Below, in pieces: positions 32,745 to 34,466 of a stretch of 34,466 bases of DNA. Below the pieces are notes generated by a model, which searched no databases, was not told the origin of the DNA, and saw nothing but the letters and a program-made list of their open reading frames with translations. Each line of letters begins with the position of its first letter. Position 1 is the first letter of the stretch. Source of the DNA: Burkholderiales bacterium RIFCSPLOWO2_12_FULL_61_40. Its GTDB lineage: Bacteria > Pseudomonadota > Gammaproteobacteria > Burkholderiales > Burkholderiaceae_C. A program made the translations under genes and the position numbers. The stretch spans positions 1 to 34,466 of the forward strand of contig MESI01000030.1 of NCBI GenBank assembly GCA_001770935.1, given 5' to 3'.

Positions 32745-33602
32745 ATGGAAACCAAGGTGAATTACGCACTGGTCGGTGGCTTTGTGTTGTTGCTCGGCGC
32801 GGTGCTGATCGGCGGCGTGCTGTGGCTGGCCTCCGGTGGCGCGTTCCAGAAAAAATACGACCGTTACCTGGCTGTGGAAGAAGAGTCGGTGGCCGGGCTC
32901 AACCTGAATGCGCCGGTCAAATACAACGGCGTCGATGTGGGCAAGGTGGAAGACATCCGGCTGGACACCAGCAACCCGGCGCGGGTGAACCTGCTGTTCG
33001 CCATCGAGCGCGGCACGCCCATCAAGGTCGACACCGTGGCCATGCTCAAAACGCAGGGCATTACCGGCATTGTGTATGTGGAACTCAGCGGCGGCGCGCC
33101 CAACGCACCGCTCTTGCGTGCCGCTGCGGGCGCGCGTTACCCGGTGATTGACACCAGACCCTCCCTCAGTGCGCGGCTGGAAAATGTGCTCACGAATGTG
33201 CTGGCCAAGCTGGACAGCACCTCGAACAGCATCAACGCCCTTCTCAGCGAGGAAAACCGCGCTGCGTTCCAAAGCGTGCTGAAAAACACGGCGCAGGCGT
33301 CGGCCCACATGGAGGCCGTGGTGGAGCGCATCGGGCGTAGCGCCAGCGCGGTCGAAAGAATGGGCAATGCAGTCGCCAAAACCAGCGCCAGCGCGACCAA
33401 AACGGTGGATGCCGTGGGAAGCGACGTCAAACACTTCAGCACACAAACCCTGCCCGAACTGGAGCGTCTGCTGGGCGAACTGAACGATTTGACCATCTCG
33501 CTGCGCCGCCTGAGCGAACAAACCGAACGGGACCCGCGCGGCCTGCTGTTCGGCCGCAAACCGGTCCCGGCAGGCCCGGGAGAAACCGAGGCCAAACCAT
33601 GA
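32745..33602 (+). CDS. MCE-domain periplasmic lipid-binding protein (MlaD/PqiB-like)
   Basis: This 285-residue protein has one N-terminal membrane helix (about 8-30, YALVGGFVLLLGAVLIGGVL) and one MCE domain (about 39-118) with VAGLNLNAPVKYNGVDVGKV and GITGIVYVELSGG. The C-terminal 150 residues are helical and probably coiled coil (ALLSEENRAAFQSVL, KTSASATKTVDAV), which is longer than MlaD and closer to single-MCE proteins with a periplasmic needle. MCE proteins form rings that carry lipids between membranes. It overlaps the next gene by four bases (ATGA). Confidence 0.93.
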   Translation: METKVNYALVGGFVLLLGAVLIGGVLWLASGGAFQKKYDRYLAVEEESVAGLNLNAPVKYNGVDVGKVEDIRLDTSNPARVNLLFAIERGTPIKVDTVAMLKTQGITGIVYVELSGGAPNAPLLRAAAGARYPVIDTRPSLSARLENVLTNVLAKLDSTSNSINALLSEENRAAFQSVLKNTAQASAHMEAVVERIGRSASAVERMGNAVAKTSASATKTVDAVGSDVKHFSTQTLPELERLLGELNDLTISLRRLSEQTERDPRGLLFGRKPVPAGPGETEAKP

Positions 33603-34276
33603 CGCAGCACCACTCCCCTGGGCGCGCCTCCAAGGGTTGGCGCGCCATCGCTGGCCTGTTGCTGCTGCCCCTGGCCGCCTGCAGCGTCCTGCGCACGGCC
33701 CCCACACCACCGGCCACTTTTTACGCACTGGACAACCTGCCCAGTGCGCTAAGGGCGCCTGCGCCGGTGGACGCACCCACCCTGCTCATCAACCCGCCGC
33801 GCGCCGCTGCGGGTTTTGACAGCCAACGCATCATCTACCTGCGCGAGCCCCACAGGCTGGACTATTTTGCCCACAGCGAATGGGTGGACCCGCCGGCGCG
33901 CATGCTGGGACCGCTGCTGGTCGCGGCCTTGCAAAACACCGGCGCCTTCCATGCCGTGGTGCTGATGCCCAGCACGGCCACGGGCCAGGTGCGCCTGGAT
34001 ACCGAGATCCTGCGGCTGCAACACGAATTTCTGGGCCACCCCAGCCGCGCCCGTTTTACGCTGCGCGCCACCCTGGTGGACGACAAGACGCGCCGCGTGC
34101 TGGGCTGGCGAGAGTTCGACCAGTCGGTTGCGGCCACCGGTGATGACCCGGCGGGTGGCGTCGCGGCGGCCAACCGTGCGGTGCAGGCCGTGCTGCAGGA
34201 GGTGGCGGACTTTTGCGTCGAAACACTGCGCGGCAGCCCGGACGACGCGGTTCATTTTGGAGCGTTTTCGGACTGA
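33599..34276 (+). CDS. ABC-type transport auxiliary lipoprotein (PqiC-like)
   Basis: This 225-residue lipoprotein has a lipobox LPLAAC with Cys28 after a hydrophobic signal. Family features of ABC_trans_aux/PqiC proteins follow: FYALDNLPSA, a RIIYLREPHRLDYFAHSEWVD strand region, LLVAALQNTGAF, and EFDQSVAATGDDPAGGVAAAN. Such lipoproteins sit at the outer membrane and complete PqiB or MCE systems. It is translationally coupled to the MCE gene. It takes the place where Mla operons usually have MlaC. Asp does not follow Cys28, which fits outer-membrane sorting. It is the last gene of the operon. Confidence 0.9.
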   Translation: MTQHHSPGRASKGWRAIAGLLLLPLAACSVLRTAPTPPATFYALDNLPSALRAPAPVDAPTLLINPPRAAAGFDSQRIIYLREPHRLDYFAHSEWVDPPARMLGPLLVAALQNTGAFHAVVLMPSTATGQVRLDTEILRLQHEFLGHPSRARFTLRATLVDDKTRRVLGWREFDQSVAATGDDPAGGVAAANRAVQAVLQEVADFCVETLRGSPDDAVHFGAFSD

Positions 34277-34298
34277 CCGGCGGTGCGCGGCCATGCCC

Positions 34299-34372
34299 GA
34301 TTAATCGAGCCTGGCCCCTTTTCCACTTTTCCACTTTTCCAATTTTCCCAAAGATTAATCGAGCCTGGCCCC
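34299..34372. repeat. 20-bp direct repeat flanking a pyrimidine-rich tract
   Basis: The 20 bases gattaatcgagcctggcccc occur at 34299-34318 and exactly again at 34353-34372. The 34 bases between are almost pure pyrimidine, with a ccactttt motif repeated in tandem. The remaining bases to 34466 hold no gene I can identify. The arrangement resembles REP-type or insertion-sequence borders, but I cannot assign it. Confidence 0.8.
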
Positions 34373-34466
34373 AATGGCACTGACTTAAGCGAATAGTCCT
34401 ATAAAAACAATAACTTACAGGCACAAGAAGATGGGCTGATCGCGCCAAATTGGTACGATGCGGGTG

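Noticed and set aside
31920..33776. 618-codon minus-strand frame opposite the ABC ATPase and MCE genes
   Set aside because: Antisense of three clearly recognised genes.

Overview
The window (about 34.5 kb, GC-rich) looks like chromosome from a betaproteobacterium of the order Burkholderiales, most likely Comamonadaceae (Rhodoferax/Polaromonas-like). Codon use, protein character and gene sets (ftrABCD iron uptake, a UraD-allantoate amidohydrolase fusion, a hybrid malic enzyme, a STAS-fused MlaE-type permease) fit this. This placement is judged by eye; no search was run.

Layout. (1) 1-1292: N-terminal end of an ISAs1-type transposase gene cut by the window edge, then rpoH (sigma-32) behind a perfect CIRCE operator. 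(2) 1799-4988: a Fur-box-like dyad and the four-gene ftrABCD ferrous-iron uptake operon. (3) 5116-7456: a small alpha/beta hydrolase, and on the minus strand a translationally coupled pair of an ATPase and a double-AP2-domain protein, preceded by two abutting 18-bp palindromes. (4) 7518-9860: leuA and grxD. (5) 10033-16402: an accessory, defence-like island. It holds a Lon-type AAA ATPase without protease domain, an MNT/HEPN (MntA/HepT) toxin-antitoxin pair whose HepT is frameshifted, a second diverged copy of the ATPase 3' end, a long inverted-repeat element, and a 1275-residue SIR2 protein resembling the anti-phage sirtuin DSR1. (6) 16749-21891: purine (urate/allantoin) catabolism: hiuH, divergent GntR regulator, puuE, a UraD-allantoate amidohydrolase fusion, and an atypical M20 hydrolase. 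(7) 21998-30718: maeB, a REC-TPR protein with Glu in place of the phospho-acceptor Asp, a LigB-type dioxygenase, a lone ABC ATPase, an HD-GYP-like protein, a periplasmic amino-acid-type binding protein, and a small hypothetical gene. (8) 30800-34276: a four-gene MCE/Mla-type lipid transport operon. The right end carries a 20-bp direct repeat that may belong to a mobile element.

How the genes work together. The ftr genes form one transport machine. The hiuH/puuE/UraD-AllC set covers 5-hydroxyisourate to allantoin, then allantoate, then ureidoglycine/ureidoglycolate; uricase and xanthine dehydrogenase are not in the window. The four genes at 30800-34276 form one envelope lipid transporter (permease, ATPase, MCE protein, lipoprotein).

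The least expected observations are these: a dispersed repeat of about 60 bp present five times, one copy lying in frame inside the UraD-AllC gene; the duplicated ATPase 3' end flanking the broken toxin-antitoxin pair; and the ATPase/double-AP2 operon with its tandem operator. No tRNA, rRNA or CRISPR array was seen.
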